Notes under the pieces: model-generated
What the model saw: the letters and a program-made list of their open reading frames with translations, nothing else
Database searches by the model: none
Told to the model about the DNA's origin: nothing
Shown here: piece by piece, positions 16,901-25,268 of the stretch
How the letters are laid out: each line of letters opens with the position of its first letter
Position numbering within the stretch: position 1 is the stretch's first letter
NCBI RefSeq assembly: GCF_002343915.1
Contig: NZ_NETK01000001.1
Location: 434,001-498,000, forward strand
Origin: Nannocystis exedens
Lineage (GTDB): Bacteria; Myxococcota_A; Polyangia; Nannocystales; Nannocystaceae
Direction of reading: 5' to 3'
Length of the DNA: 64,000 nucleotides
Translations under genes and position numbers: made by a program

Positions 16901-19864
16901 AAGGTCGGCCACGGGGAGCTGCGCGACACCGAGGCCCGGTTCAGCCTCACCCGTGACGGCATCACCCTCGACGAGCTCGTCGTCCGCCAGCACCGCCGCC
17001 CCAGCCCCTCGTCCGCGCCCGACCTCAGCGTCCCGGTCGGCGACATCAGCGGCAAGGGCTCGGTCAGCTTCGACAGCGACCCGCAGCTCGACCTGCAGAT
17101 CACCGGCCGGCGCCTGCCGATCAGCACCTTCGCCGCGATCGCCGGCTTCACCGACTTGCCCGCCGGCGCCCAGATCGATCGCGGCACCGACCTCAAGATC
17201 ACCGGCACGCTGGCGCGCCCGAGCGTCCACGGCACCGTCGAGCTGACCGCCATCAACGCCGTCGGGATCCCGCTCGGCTCCGGCGAGCTCCAGCTCGACA
17301 GCACCGACCGCCCCGCGGGTGACGGTTTGGCCGCGCGGCGCGAGATCGTCATCAAGGGCCGCTTCGGCGACGACGGCGGCCGCCGGCGCCGCGCCCCCTA
17401 CGAGTGGGACGTCGACGCCATCGTCGCCATCGGCGAGAAGCCGCGCGGCAGCAAGAGCCCGTCGTACGCCGCCGACCTCGCGGTCCGCTTCGCCAACCTC
17501 CCGCTGCGCAACCTCCTCGGCGCCGCCGGCATCGAGCCGGGCGAGGGCCTGCACGGCCAGGCCGAGGGCCTCACCGTCAGCGCGCGCACCTGTCCTCCGG
17601 GACAGCCGATGAGCACCTCCTGCCTGTGGCGCGACGGCCAGGGCGACCGCGACCTCAAGATCCTCGTCGAGCTCGATCGCCTGTGGGCCGCCGGGCGGGC
17701 CCCCAGCTCGGGCGTCGCCGCCGGCAGCAACCTGCCGGGCGACCCGTGCCGCGAGTCCGACTCGCTGTGCACCGCCAACCGCCTGGTCGCCACCTTGCAG
17801 GGCACGCGCCTCAGCCTGCGCGACGGCTGGGACCTGCGCTCGGGCGGCACCGCCACCGGCAAGACCCTCAGCGTGTCCGGCGACGTCGAGCTGTCGAGCT
17901 CGCCCGAGGCGCCGAAGAAGGACACCACCCGCGACTGCAGCGAGCCACCGTCCGCCGCGCGCACGCCCCCGCCCACCGGCGCCAGCGCCCGCGTCGCCGG
18001 CGAGCTCGATCTCGCCGGCCTGCACCCGTTCGTCGCCGGCACCGCGGTGTCCGGCATCGCCGGCAAGATCGGCCTCGACGTCAAGCTCGACGGCCACGTC
18101 GGCGACCCGATCATCACCGGCACCTTCAGCGTCCCCGACCCGCGCCAGCCCGCCACCGCCAGGGCCGCGGGCACCAGCTTCGCCGTGCCCAAGCTGTCGC
18201 TGCAGTGGGCCCAGGACGCCCTCCTCGCCTCCGGCGAGCTGTCGGTGCGCGGCCAGACCGTCCAGTTCGGCGACCTCAACGGCCACCGCACCTTCTACGT
18301 GCTCGGGGGCGAGTGCGGCGGCAGCTTCTCCGCCGCCGCGCGCGGCCGCCTCGACGGCCGGCTGTTCCGCGAGTTCTTGCCCGACACCTTCTCCGCCAGC
18401 TCGGGCGGCCTGCAGATCGCCGACGCTCACGTCGCCGGGCGCATGGGCGACAGCCTCGAGCTCAAGACCGTGCGCGCCCGCGTCACGCCCGCGCCCGGCG
18501 GCCTGATGGTCGAGCTCGACGGCCTCGGCCTCGAGGCGATCGACGTCGACCAGGGCGTCATCGAGATCCAGCGCTGCAGCGAGGCCGACCCGTGCCCCGC
18601 CAACAAAGAGGGCTTCGGCGTGTTCGTCGGCGGCCGCGCGGCCGCGATCAGCGACCTCGCCGCGCCCGAGGGCAGCCTGCGGGCTCGCGTCGGCGACCGC
18701 GGCTCGCTCGCGCTGTGGGGCAACGTCGTGCTCGCGCCCGACTTCTCGCGCTTCGAGAGCAGCAACCTGCGGGTCGACGTCGACGACGTGCAGTACAAGA
18801 TGTTCGACAACTCGGGCCGGCCGCAGCTCTACGCCGCGATCTCGGGCAAGGGCATCGTCCTCGAGGGCCGCGACGTCCAGACCCTGCGCGGCGACGTGCA
18901 GGTCGCGCGCGGCCGCTGGGTGCGCGACGCGCAGCAGGGCGTCAAGGTGCTATCCTTCGCCGATCCGACCTCCGCGCCGTCCGCCCCGCCGCCCGAGATC
19001 TTGCGCGACATGAACCTCGACCTCCGGCTCCGCACGACCACGCCCTTCCGGGTCGACAACAACATCATGAAGGGCGTCGAGGGTTCGGTCTCGCTGGCGA
19101 TCGGCGGCACGATCGCCGACCTCGAGATGTCGGGCCGCGTCGACGTCACCGCCGGCGTGCTCGACGTCGCGATCCTCAACGGCGCCTACGACATCACCTA
19201 CGGCCGCGTCCTGCTCGAGAACAACCTGTCGTCGAGCAAGGTCGACGTCCGCGCCCAGCGGCAGGAGCCGGTCTACATCGACAACCAGCCGCGGCAGATG
19301 TCGCTGATCCTCGGCGGCACCCTCGACGCCATCACCTTCCGCTGCAGCGTCCTCGGCGACACGCGCGCGCGCAGCCGGACCCAGCGCGAGTGCGTCGACT
19401 ACGCCATCCTCGGCAGCGGCAACCGCGAGGTCGCCGACGCCAACGTGCGCCGCTACGGCTCCGGCGGCCTGCTCGGGCGCCCGCTCGGCCTGGTCGGCAA
19501 CCTCACCGAGATCAACCTCAACCGCTACGTCGAGAAGTCGGTCCCGCGGCTCGCCCCCTACCTGCCGCAGGTCGGCGCCCAGCTCGGCCAGCTCGGCGTC
19601 GAGGTCAACGCCGAGACCCCGCGCCCGTGGTTCCGCACCGACTGGGGCAACCTGACCATCGGCGCCGGCTACACCCGCGGCTACCCCGGCCTGCTCCTCC
19701 GCAACAGCTACGACTGGCGCGTCCGCTTCCGCCTGCTCGACTCCGCCGTCCTCGAGTTCCGCGACAACCGCCGCTCTTACTTCAACGAGCGCATCATCTT
19801 CGACCCTCTCCGCCAGCGTTCGCTCGAGCTGCGCCTTGAATACCAGCTTCCCAGCCTGCGCTGA
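13958..19864 (+). CDS. tamB: TamB-like translocation and assembly protein
   Basis: 1968 residues from GTG 13958. Residues 1-198 are charged, helical and apparently cytoplasmic. One transmembrane helix follows (about 199-226, LGFLGLFSVIYVVAYFF), then a very long periplasmic region of AsmA/TamB-type beta strands, ending in the conserved DUF490 C-terminal domain (VEKSVPRLAPYLPQVGAQLG, then terminal beta strands). TamB spans the periplasm and works with TamA in outer-membrane protein insertion or lipid transport. The next gene, overlapping by 29 nt, is the TamA partner. The 200-residue cytoplasmic extension is unusual, because typical TamB starts at its membrane anchor. Dispersed dyads lie inside at 15794 and 17587. 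The antisense strand also has a long open frame, rejected as a shadow. Confidence 0.88.
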   Translation: MARAGGTGSAWQREADLLADGRVRLERLCNSRRFRHLFPGGPNLALLLDAYQDLQRQRLVGRIAPGDLRGARRHLRKQLRRRVREEAVERSLRLAYRIPLARPRPFRADLPPIVEKALEAVDDDVEPRVREHVLGQVDGDVPGPDVDPRLHHGFGQLREALVFHALAHPDEIGALHPQVLRFAASPQPVRRQNPLLRFLFIKLPISFVLGFLGLFSVIYVVAYFFVNDATLGRILTVVIDKQINGRLELGSVHWRPDLIIDLITGQPHHATVTGIKLWRGYMKQDMPEPDTVIAECDGPVDAELILHEIIPWNRFLVPAVLEVPWVLHFTDIWTDAPMRLDVSEIKTHYADGTEAWIVDLVEAFGPGVGPYPVLNTRALSIRIDHTDLAELALDLDFRGQTGWQTELALADVGAVLVFEGLHPKKPPPIKKPLQFDLNALATTGVARITALGYELPIENLKLEEFASGGDGPLGDIRIRAEGEIGGSHGILRGWLRDIFTAGKRSVDVTALFSDAGPIGRLITRVHGLADPMIDAFGAPAQLAFRGPFNDIRIGLAASGVNLNFFTDPNVDWAIKDAAIDATLARDPVPDTWTQYIPAGEERWILDIARFEGHVLGGRFHLREHEARNHLVLGVGPERRMLLAAQTQLQDIDPGELVAAGGTRAMLAGTASGKLDVREFALDLGAPAPTTSEEGPVPQATPADVTGADAPEAPPSKKTGKTRPKTRGEGAEPVADVLAGAAESVPPAEEKSPLDRIVLEIGGLKIERRRGNDGLPRRIRLDGGVVLDRDDGLDLADLLVTVDGATLSVDGGLDARFATLKPTDIKLKISDGKAFFASIGQSPFVERLQAGLTVYGPIGRPSGRNGSLQLSDVGQGQFAVQNIRDVSLGLHDGVLSLKSQRATVLGGAGALDVDVGLFDGKGVSSDPTLRATVDLTGVELDRLAGDTIGGKADVRLEIGDDAKRPVPLSQFQARGAVSVPELKVGHGELRDTEARFSLTRDGITLDELVVRQHRRPSPSSAPDLSVPVGDISGKGSVSFDSDPQLDLQITGRRLPISTFAAIAGFTDLPAGAQIDRGTDLKITGTLARPSVHGTVELTAINAVGIPLGSGELQLDSTDRPAGDGLAARREIVIKGRFGDDGGRRRRAPYEWDVDAIVAIGEKPRGSKSPSYAADLAVRFANLPLRNLLGAAGIEPGEGLHGQAEGLTVSARTCPPGQPMSTSCLWRDGQGDRDLKILVELDRLWAAGRAPSSGVAAGSNLPGDPCRESDSLCTANRLVATLQGTRLSLRDGWDLRSGGTATGKTLSVSGDVELSSSPEAPKKDTTRDCSEPPSAARTPPPTGASARVAGELDLAGLHPFVAGTAVSGIAGKIGLDVKLDGHVGDPIITGTFSVPDPRQPATARAAGTSFAVPKLSLQWAQDALLASGELSVRGQTVQFGDLNGHRTFYVLGGECGGSFSAAARGRLDGRLFREFLPDTFSASSGGLQIADAHVAGRMGDSLELKTVRARVTPAPGGLMVELDGLGLEAIDVDQGVIEIQRCSEADPCPANKEGFGVFVGGRAAAISDLAAPEGSLRARVGDRGSLALWGNVVLAPDFSRFESSNLRVDVDDVQYKMFDNSGRPQLYAAISGKGIVLEGRDVQTLRGDVQVARGRWVRDAQQGVKVLSFADPTSAPSAPPPEILRDMNLDLRLRTTTPFRVDNNIMKGVEGSVSLAIGGTIADLEMSGRVDVTAGVLDVAILNGAYDITYGRVLLENNLSSSKVDVRAQRQEPVYIDNQPRQMSLILGGTLDAITFRCSVLGDTRARSRTQRECVDYAILGSGNREVADANVRRYGSGGLLGRPLGLVGNLTEINLNRYVEKSVPRLAPYLPQVGAQLGQLGVEVNAETPRPWFRTDWGNLTIGAGYTRGYPGLLLRNSYDWRVRFRLLDSAVLEFRDNRRSYFNERIIFDPLRQRSLELRLEYQLPSLR

Positions 19865-22800
19865 TCGCCGCCTCGCGCGGCTGCTCGCCGTCGTCGCGCT
19901 CGCGTGGGCGAGCGCCGCGCCGGCGTGGGCCGCCGCCCCGCCCGGGCCGCCGCCCGGGTCGCAGGCGCCGCTCCCCGTTCAACCGACCTCGAAGGGCAGC
20001 GCCCAGGGGACAGGTCCCGAAGAACCTGCCCCTCAGACCAGTAATGAAGCGCCAGGTCGCAAGGAACCTGCCCCGACGGACATCCAGACCCCGGCCGGCA
20101 AGCCGCCCGAGCCGGGCGCGGGGCCGCCGGCGAAGCCCGACCAGCCGGCCCCGCCGCCCGCGCCCGCCGGCATCACCGACGTGCCCGCCGCGGAGGCCGA
20201 CCCCCCGACCGAAGCGCCGCCGGGCGAGGGCAGCGAGCTGGCCGCCCCGACCACCACCGACCAGGGCCCGGACGTCCCGCCGCCGAGCGCCGTCACCAGC
20301 GGCCCGACCTGCGCCCGCGTCGACGCCGGGGCCGACCCGTTCGGCCTCATCGACCGCGCGCTCGACAGCCTGCGCGACCGCGGCGGCTTCCAGGTGGGCG
20401 CGCGCGAGCGCGGCACCACCCTGCGCGGCACCGCCTGCGTCGTCAGCCTCAGCGGCAAGGACTACGCCCTCCTCTACTACCAGCTCGACCTCACCGCCGA
20501 GGAGGGCGGCTACGTCATCGCCCTCGAGCCCAAGGGCGCCGGCGAGGTCGAGCTCAGCGTGCGCCCCGTGCTCGAGGGCGAGGACCCCGGCGTCGTGTTC
20601 GCCCGCATCGAGCGCGCCCGCGTCGTCGGCGACAAGTTCCTGCCCGGCGACGACGGCGTCCGCCTGCGCAAGATCCTGAACCTCGGCACCGGCTACCTGA
20701 TCCCGGCCGCCATCTCCGCCCAGCTGCAGCAGCTCGGCTACCGCGCCCAGTTCGAGCCCGCCGGCGCCAACGAATTGACGATCCGCGTCGAGCCCGGCCA
20801 GAGCATCCGCCGGGTGCGGATCCGCGGCCACCTGCCGCTGTCGAAGACCGAGGTCCAGCGCGAGCTCAGCATCAACTCGCGCCCCGGCTCGCTGTCGCGG
20901 GGCGTGTGCGTCTCGCCGAGGAAGCTGCGCAAGGAGCGACCGCCGGTGTGCGAGCCCGGCGACGCCGCCTGCACCAAGTGGGAGGCCGACGAGGTCGATC
21001 GCCTCAAGCGCTACCTCTACGACAAGGGCTACCTGCGCGGCACCGCCTCGCTCGGGCTCACCTGCGGCCGCGCCGGCGACGAGGTCGACCTGTGGGTGTT
21101 CCTCGACAAGGGCCCCGCGTACCGCGTGCCGATGCGGCAGGTGAAGGTCGTCGGCAAGGTCTCCGAGGACGACAAGGGGTGGATCCGGCGCGCCTTCTGG
21201 CCGCGCGTCAAGGCCACCCCGTTCCCGGCGCGGATCACCCGCGAGCGCGTCGAGGAGAGCCGCGAGCGCGTCGAGCGGCAGTTCGCCGAGCCGCGCGACG
21301 CCCTCATCCGCCGCACCGCCACCTCGCGGCTCGCCCTGCCCTACCCGCAGGTCCGGGTCGAGACCAGCTACGACGACCTCAAGCCCGAGGACATCCCGAA
21401 GACCGGCAAGCTCCCGCTGACCGTCAACGTCGACCTCGGCCCGGGCGTCAAGACCGCCTTCATCGGCCGCCGCAGCTACTCCGAGCAGCGCCTGCGCAAC
21501 GAGCTGCAGCTGTTCTCGCGCCGCGAGGCCCCGAGCGAGCAGACCGCCCAGCGCGAGGCCGCCAACCTGCGCTCGTTCTACCAGAGCAAGGGCTTCTTGC
21601 TGGCGCAGGTCGACGGCCGCTACGACGACTACGGCAACGCCCCCGGCGCCCTCACCTTCCAGATCAAGGAGGGCCCGGTCGTGCGCATGAAGAAGCTCGA
21701 CCTCGTGGTCGGCCGCGGCGTCCCTCGCGGCGTGCGCGAGCGGCTCGAGCGCGACTTCGCCGACGAGCGCGTGCTGCGGGCCCCCGGCACCTTCACCGAG
21801 GCCGCCGTCGTCGACCACCTCTCGGCCCTCCTCGCCAAGTTCGCCGACGCCGGCTACCTGTGCGCCCAGGCCGGCGTGCGCGTCGCCTTCTGGCCCGACG
21901 GCCTCGACAAGAAGGGCGAGTACGCCGACGTCGACGTCGACACCATCCTGCGCCGCGACTCCTTCCCGGCCTGGGCCGTCCGCGACCTCGACCCGCGGGG
22001 CCTCGCCGCCCTGCGCAAGCAGTCGCGGGCCGAGCTCTACGTCCGCGTCACCGTCGAGCCGGGCCCGCGCGTGTTCACCTCGCGCAAGCCCGAGGTCATC
22101 CGCTACCTCGACGGCCCGGTCCCCGGCGACCGCGAGATCGAGGGCCAGCCGCACCACGAGCGCGGCGAGTGGGGCGCGACCCGCATGCTGCGCGGCACCG
22201 CCCTGCGCCACAAGGGCGACGACCGCCCCGGCAACATCCCGCTGACCACCTCGCTCGACCGCGACGCCGAGCAGGGCATCGTCGACAACTACCGCAACGA
22301 CGGCTTCCCGGTCGCCGACGCCGAGCTGCGCTGGCTGTACACCGACCCGCGCACCAAGGAGGTCAAACCTGTCCCGAACGCCAGGCGCCTCGTCGACCCC
22401 GAGATCGGCCTGTGCCAGGCCTACAAGAGCGGCAGCGCCGTCGAGGTCGACACCGAGGTCAGCGTCTACGAGGGTCGCCCGGGCGTGTTCGGCGACACCG
22501 TCATCCGCGGCAACTTCAAGACCCGCAGCTGGATCTTGCGGCGGCAGTTCGCCCACAAGCCGGGCGGCGTCTACTCGCGGGCCAAGGCCGACGAGTCGCG
22601 CGCCAACGTCGACGGCCTCGACGTCGCCGAGAGCACCGAGCTCACCGCCTACCCGACCGGCTGCGACCTCGAGGACGACCCCAAGGAGCGCTGCACCGTC
22701 CACCAGGTGCTCGAGATGCGCGAGTCGAAGGACGTCTCGGTCAAGCTGCAGGGCGGCGTCGGCCTGGCCACGCTCGACCCGTTCTACGTGTTCCTCCACC

Positions 22801-23927
22801 CGATCTTCCCCAACCTGTTCGGCACCGCCTGGGACCTCGACGTCCTCGGCCACTACGGCTTCAACACCCGCCAGTTCTCGAGAAACGTGCCGTTCCTCGG
22901 CGACTGCGCCGGCCAGCCCTGCTACGAGCGCAGCGTCCGCGGCCGCCTGGCCCGCCCGCGGATCTTCGCCACCCCGCTGACGCTCGAGATCAACGGCCAG
23001 TACCAGCGGCGCGTCACCCCGGCGCGCGGCCCGATCGAGCTCGCCGTCGGCAACATCACCCTCAGCTACAGCCGCAGCCGCGCGCTCCAGCTCTACGTCG
23101 GCTACCTGATCCAGAAGAGCAACATCTCGCAGGACGTCGCCAAGCCGGCCTTCACCCCCGACACCGGGCTCGGCCAGGCCGCGGTCGTCAACCGGCGCGA
23201 CGCCATCGTCTCCGACCGCACCGGCGCGCTCACGGCCGGCTTCACCTACAACAACACCGAGAACCCCTCGAACCCGGAGAAGGGCATCATCGTCCAGGGC
23301 GACCTGCGCTTCGCCTCGCCCTACCTCGGCGGCCAGGACTGGTTCGTCCGCACCGACCTCGCCTTCCAGCACTTCATCCCGATCCCGCGCACGAACAACC
23401 GCCTCAACTTCCGCTACGCCCTGCGCTACGGCCACGCGATCCCGCTGCCCAACCTCCCGGGCAGCTCGGGCGCGGCCGGCGTGCCGGAGATCTGGCGCTA
23501 CTGGGGCGGCGGCACGGCCGACCTCGGCCTGCGCGGCATCTTCCCCGAGACGATGCTCGTCGACATCGAGGAGATCGACACCGGCGACGGCTTCAAGCGC
23601 CTGCACTACACCGCCCAGGGCGGCCATATCCGCGCCCTCGCCAGCATCGCCCTCCAGGTCACCTCGCTCAACGACTTCCTCGGCGGCAAGATCCACCACT
23701 CGTTGTTCTTCGACCTCGGGATCCTGACCCAGCGCTGGTCGCAGGTGCAGCTCGCCCGCGACTTCCGCCGCAGCGTCGGCATCAACTTCATCAAGTGGGA
23801 CATCAAGCTGGTCACCCTCGCCCTCGGCTACGCGATCCTGCTGCCCAACTCGATCGCCCCCGGCAACGTCAAGCCGATCGACGACCGCAACGGCCGCTTC
23901 ATCTTCGACGTCGGCATCACCTTCTGA
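19836..23927 (+). CDS. tamA: BamA/TamA family outer-membrane protein
   Basis: 1363 residues, much longer than usual TamA (about 580) or BamA (about 800). It begins with a signal peptide (cleavage near AWA at about residue 32) and a Pro/Thr-rich linker (about 33-150). A series of POTRA-like modules follows (for example LTFQIKEGPVVRMKKL), and then a C-terminal Omp85 beta-barrel. The final strand ends FIFDVGITF with the terminal Phe of an outer-membrane beta-signal. The start overlaps tamB by 29 nt, indicating translational coupling. The linker contains seven nodes of the 14-bp palindrome array, giving a 14-residue protein repeat (EEPAP then KEPAP). Confidence 0.88.
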   Translation: MNTSFPACADRRLARLLAVVALAWASAAPAWAAAPPGPPPGSQAPLPVQPTSKGSAQGTGPEEPAPQTSNEAPGRKEPAPTDIQTPAGKPPEPGAGPPAKPDQPAPPPAPAGITDVPAAEADPPTEAPPGEGSELAAPTTTDQGPDVPPPSAVTSGPTCARVDAGADPFGLIDRALDSLRDRGGFQVGARERGTTLRGTACVVSLSGKDYALLYYQLDLTAEEGGYVIALEPKGAGEVELSVRPVLEGEDPGVVFARIERARVVGDKFLPGDDGVRLRKILNLGTGYLIPAAISAQLQQLGYRAQFEPAGANELTIRVEPGQSIRRVRIRGHLPLSKTEVQRELSINSRPGSLSRGVCVSPRKLRKERPPVCEPGDAACTKWEADEVDRLKRYLYDKGYLRGTASLGLTCGRAGDEVDLWVFLDKGPAYRVPMRQVKVVGKVSEDDKGWIRRAFWPRVKATPFPARITRERVEESRERVERQFAEPRDALIRRTATSRLALPYPQVRVETSYDDLKPEDIPKTGKLPLTVNVDLGPGVKTAFIGRRSYSEQRLRNELQLFSRREAPSEQTAQREAANLRSFYQSKGFLLAQVDGRYDDYGNAPGALTFQIKEGPVVRMKKLDLVVGRGVPRGVRERLERDFADERVLRAPGTFTEAAVVDHLSALLAKFADAGYLCAQAGVRVAFWPDGLDKKGEYADVDVDTILRRDSFPAWAVRDLDPRGLAALRKQSRAELYVRVTVEPGPRVFTSRKPEVIRYLDGPVPGDREIEGQPHHERGEWGATRMLRGTALRHKGDDRPGNIPLTTSLDRDAEQGIVDNYRNDGFPVADAELRWLYTDPRTKEVKPVPNARRLVDPEIGLCQAYKSGSAVEVDTEVSVYEGRPGVFGDTVIRGNFKTRSWILRRQFAHKPGGVYSRAKADESRANVDGLDVAESTELTAYPTGCDLEDDPKERCTVHQVLEMRESKDVSVKLQGGVGLATLDPFYVFLHPIFPNLFGTAWDLDVLGHYGFNTRQFSRNVPFLGDCAGQPCYERSVRGRLARPRIFATPLTLEINGQYQRRVTPARGPIELAVGNITLSYSRSRALQLYVGYLIQKSNISQDVAKPAFTPDTGLGQAAVVNRRDAIVSDRTGALTAGFTYNNTENPSNPEKGIIVQGDLRFASPYLGGQDWFVRTDLAFQHFIPIPRTNNRLNFRYALRYGHAIPLPNLPGSSGAAGVPEIWRYWGGGTADLGLRGIFPETMLVDIEEIDTGDGFKRLHYTAQGGHIRALASIALQVTSLNDFLGGKIHHSLFFDLGILTQRWSQVQLARDFRRSVGINFIKWDIKLVTLALGYAILLPNSIAPGNVKPIDDRNGRFIFDVGITF
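19997..20084. repeat. 14-bp dyad array inside tamA (7 nodes)
   Basis: Node tetranucleotides CAGC, CAGG, CCTG, CCAG, CAGG, CCTG and CATC fall at 19997, 20011, 20025, 20039, 20053, 20067 and 20081, each exactly 14 bp apart. Three units equal 14 codons, which produces a visible 14-residue repeat in the Pro-rich linker. Confidence 0.8.
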
Positions 23928-23936
23928 GCGGAACGA

Positions 23937-24124
23937 CCTGTCCCACGGGACATCCGCCGCGACCTCTCATCTGTCTCTCGGGACATCCGCCGCGACCTCT
24001 CACCTGTCCCTCGGGACATTTGCCGCGACCTCTCGCCACCTGTCCTCCGGTACATCCGGCACGATCTTTCACCTGTCCCACGGGACATCCGGCACGATCT
24101 TTCACCTGTCCCCCCGGGACACGC
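23937..24124. repeat. Tandem 33-bp array of TGTCCC..GGGACA dyads
   Basis: Six palindromes (TGTCCC-AC-GGGACA and variants) begin at 23939, 23972, 24005, 24041, 24074 and 24107. The spacing is 33 bp, except one of 36. Between them is a conserved 19-bp filler of the type TCCGCCGCGACCTCTCACC. The array fills the space between tamA and the DUF1684 gene. It is not a CRISPR: the supposed spacers are all alike. Confidence 0.9.
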
Positions 24125-24163
24125 GCGCCACGTTCCGCCCGGTCCGCGCCCTTCCCCTGCCCC

Positions 24164-25087
24164 ATGCGTCACCTGCTTCCCGAGGCCTTCGGAGCCGCGC
24201 TCCTGCTCGCCGCGACCTTGCCCGCCTGCCACCCCCAAGCGCCGCCGCCCCCGGCCGTCGATCCGGCCTACGCCGCCGATCACGCCCGCTGGCACGCGAC
24301 GCGGATTGAGGCGCTGAAGGCCCCGCAGGGCTGGCTCGCGCTCGCCGGGCTCTACTGGCTGCAGGAGGGCGAGTACCGGCTCGGCGCCGGCTCGGGCGCC
24401 GACATCGTCTTCCCCGCGGGCGCGCCGGCCGACGTCGGCGTGCTCGCGCTCGCGGACGGGCGCGTCCGCCTGCGCCTCGCGCCCGGCGTGGACGCGAAGA
24501 TCCGCGGCGAAGCGATCCAGGACGTCGAGCTGCGCTCCGACGTCGACCCCGCGCAGCCGGCCGATCGCGTCGAGCTCGGCGACCGCTTCACCTTCCTCGT
24601 CATCGCCCGCGGCGAGCGCCTCGGCCTGCGCCTCTACGACGCTCGCTCCGAGGAGCGGCGCGAGTTCGCCGGCATCGCCACCTTCCCCCTCGATCCGGCG
24701 TGGGTGATCCGCGCCCGCTTCGAGCCGCTGCCGACCCCGCGGACCATCGACCATCCCACCGTGCTCGGCACCGTCCAGCCGGCCCGGGTGCCTGGCACCG
24801 CCGTCTTCACCGTCGACGGCCAGGAGCACCGCCTGACCCCGATCCTCGAGCACGGCCCCGCCGGCGACGCCTTGCTGTTCGTCTTCAGCGATCGCACCAG
24901 CGGCCGCGAGACCTACCACGGCGGCCGCTTCCTGCTCGCCGAGCTGCCGCAGGACGGCACCGTCCTGCTCGACTTCAACCGCGCCCACAACCCCCCCTGC
25001 GCCTTCACGGCCTACGCGACCTGCCCCGTCCCGCTGGCCGAGAACCGCCTGCCCTTCGCCATCCCGGCCGGCGAGAAGACGCCCTAG
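24164..25087 (+). CDS. DUF1684 family lipoprotein
   Basis: 307 residues from ATG 24164. The signal ends in lipobox LPAC with Cys22. The mature part matches the DUF1684 family: an N-terminal GWLALAGLYWLQEGEYRLG, and the diagnostic C-terminal block DFNRAHNPPCAFTAYATCP followed by PLAENRLPF. The family is widespread and its biochemical function is unknown. The two cysteines of the C-terminal block are conserved and may bind metal or form a disulfide. The gene lies downstream of the 33-bp dyad array. Confidence 0.85.
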   Translation: MRHLLPEAFGAALLLAATLPACHPQAPPPPAVDPAYAADHARWHATRIEALKAPQGWLALAGLYWLQEGEYRLGAGSGADIVFPAGAPADVGVLALADGRVRLRLAPGVDAKIRGEAIQDVELRSDVDPAQPADRVELGDRFTFLVIARGERLGLRLYDARSEERREFAGIATFPLDPAWVIRARFEPLPTPRTIDHPTVLGTVQPARVPGTAVFTVDGQEHRLTPILEHGPAGDALLFVFSDRTSGRETYHGGRFLLAELPQDGTVLLDFNRAHNPPCAFTAYATCPVPLAENRLPFAIPAGEKTP

Positions 25088-25268
25088 CGACTCGGCCGCG
25101 CCTCGCTCGAGTTCACGGCGATCGCCGCGACGGAACCGCAATGCGCTGGCCATCGCGGCGCGAACGCGGAGCTCGCGGCCGTGCGACGTCCTCGCCGGCC
25201 TCTGCTGCGCGCCGGGCAGGCCGCGGACGTCACGGGCGATCTTCGTCCGGACTCGCTACCCTTGGGGC

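Noticed and set aside
13943..18430. A 1495-codon open frame on the strand opposite tamB
   Set aside because: Its translation is Ala/Asp/Val/Gly/Arg-rich without any domain, and it mirrors the codon bias of tamB. The plus-strand gene has clear membrane, AsmA/TamB and C-terminal features.
19794..23699. A 1301-codon open frame opposite tamA
   Set aside because: Shadow of tamA; no protein-like features, while tamA has a signal peptide, POTRA-like modules and a beta-signal ending in Phe.
23937..24124. CRISPR array
   Set aside because: The 33-bp periodicity suggested it, but the repeated part is a short palindrome and the intervening 19 bp are all similar, so there are no unique spacers; no cas gene is present.
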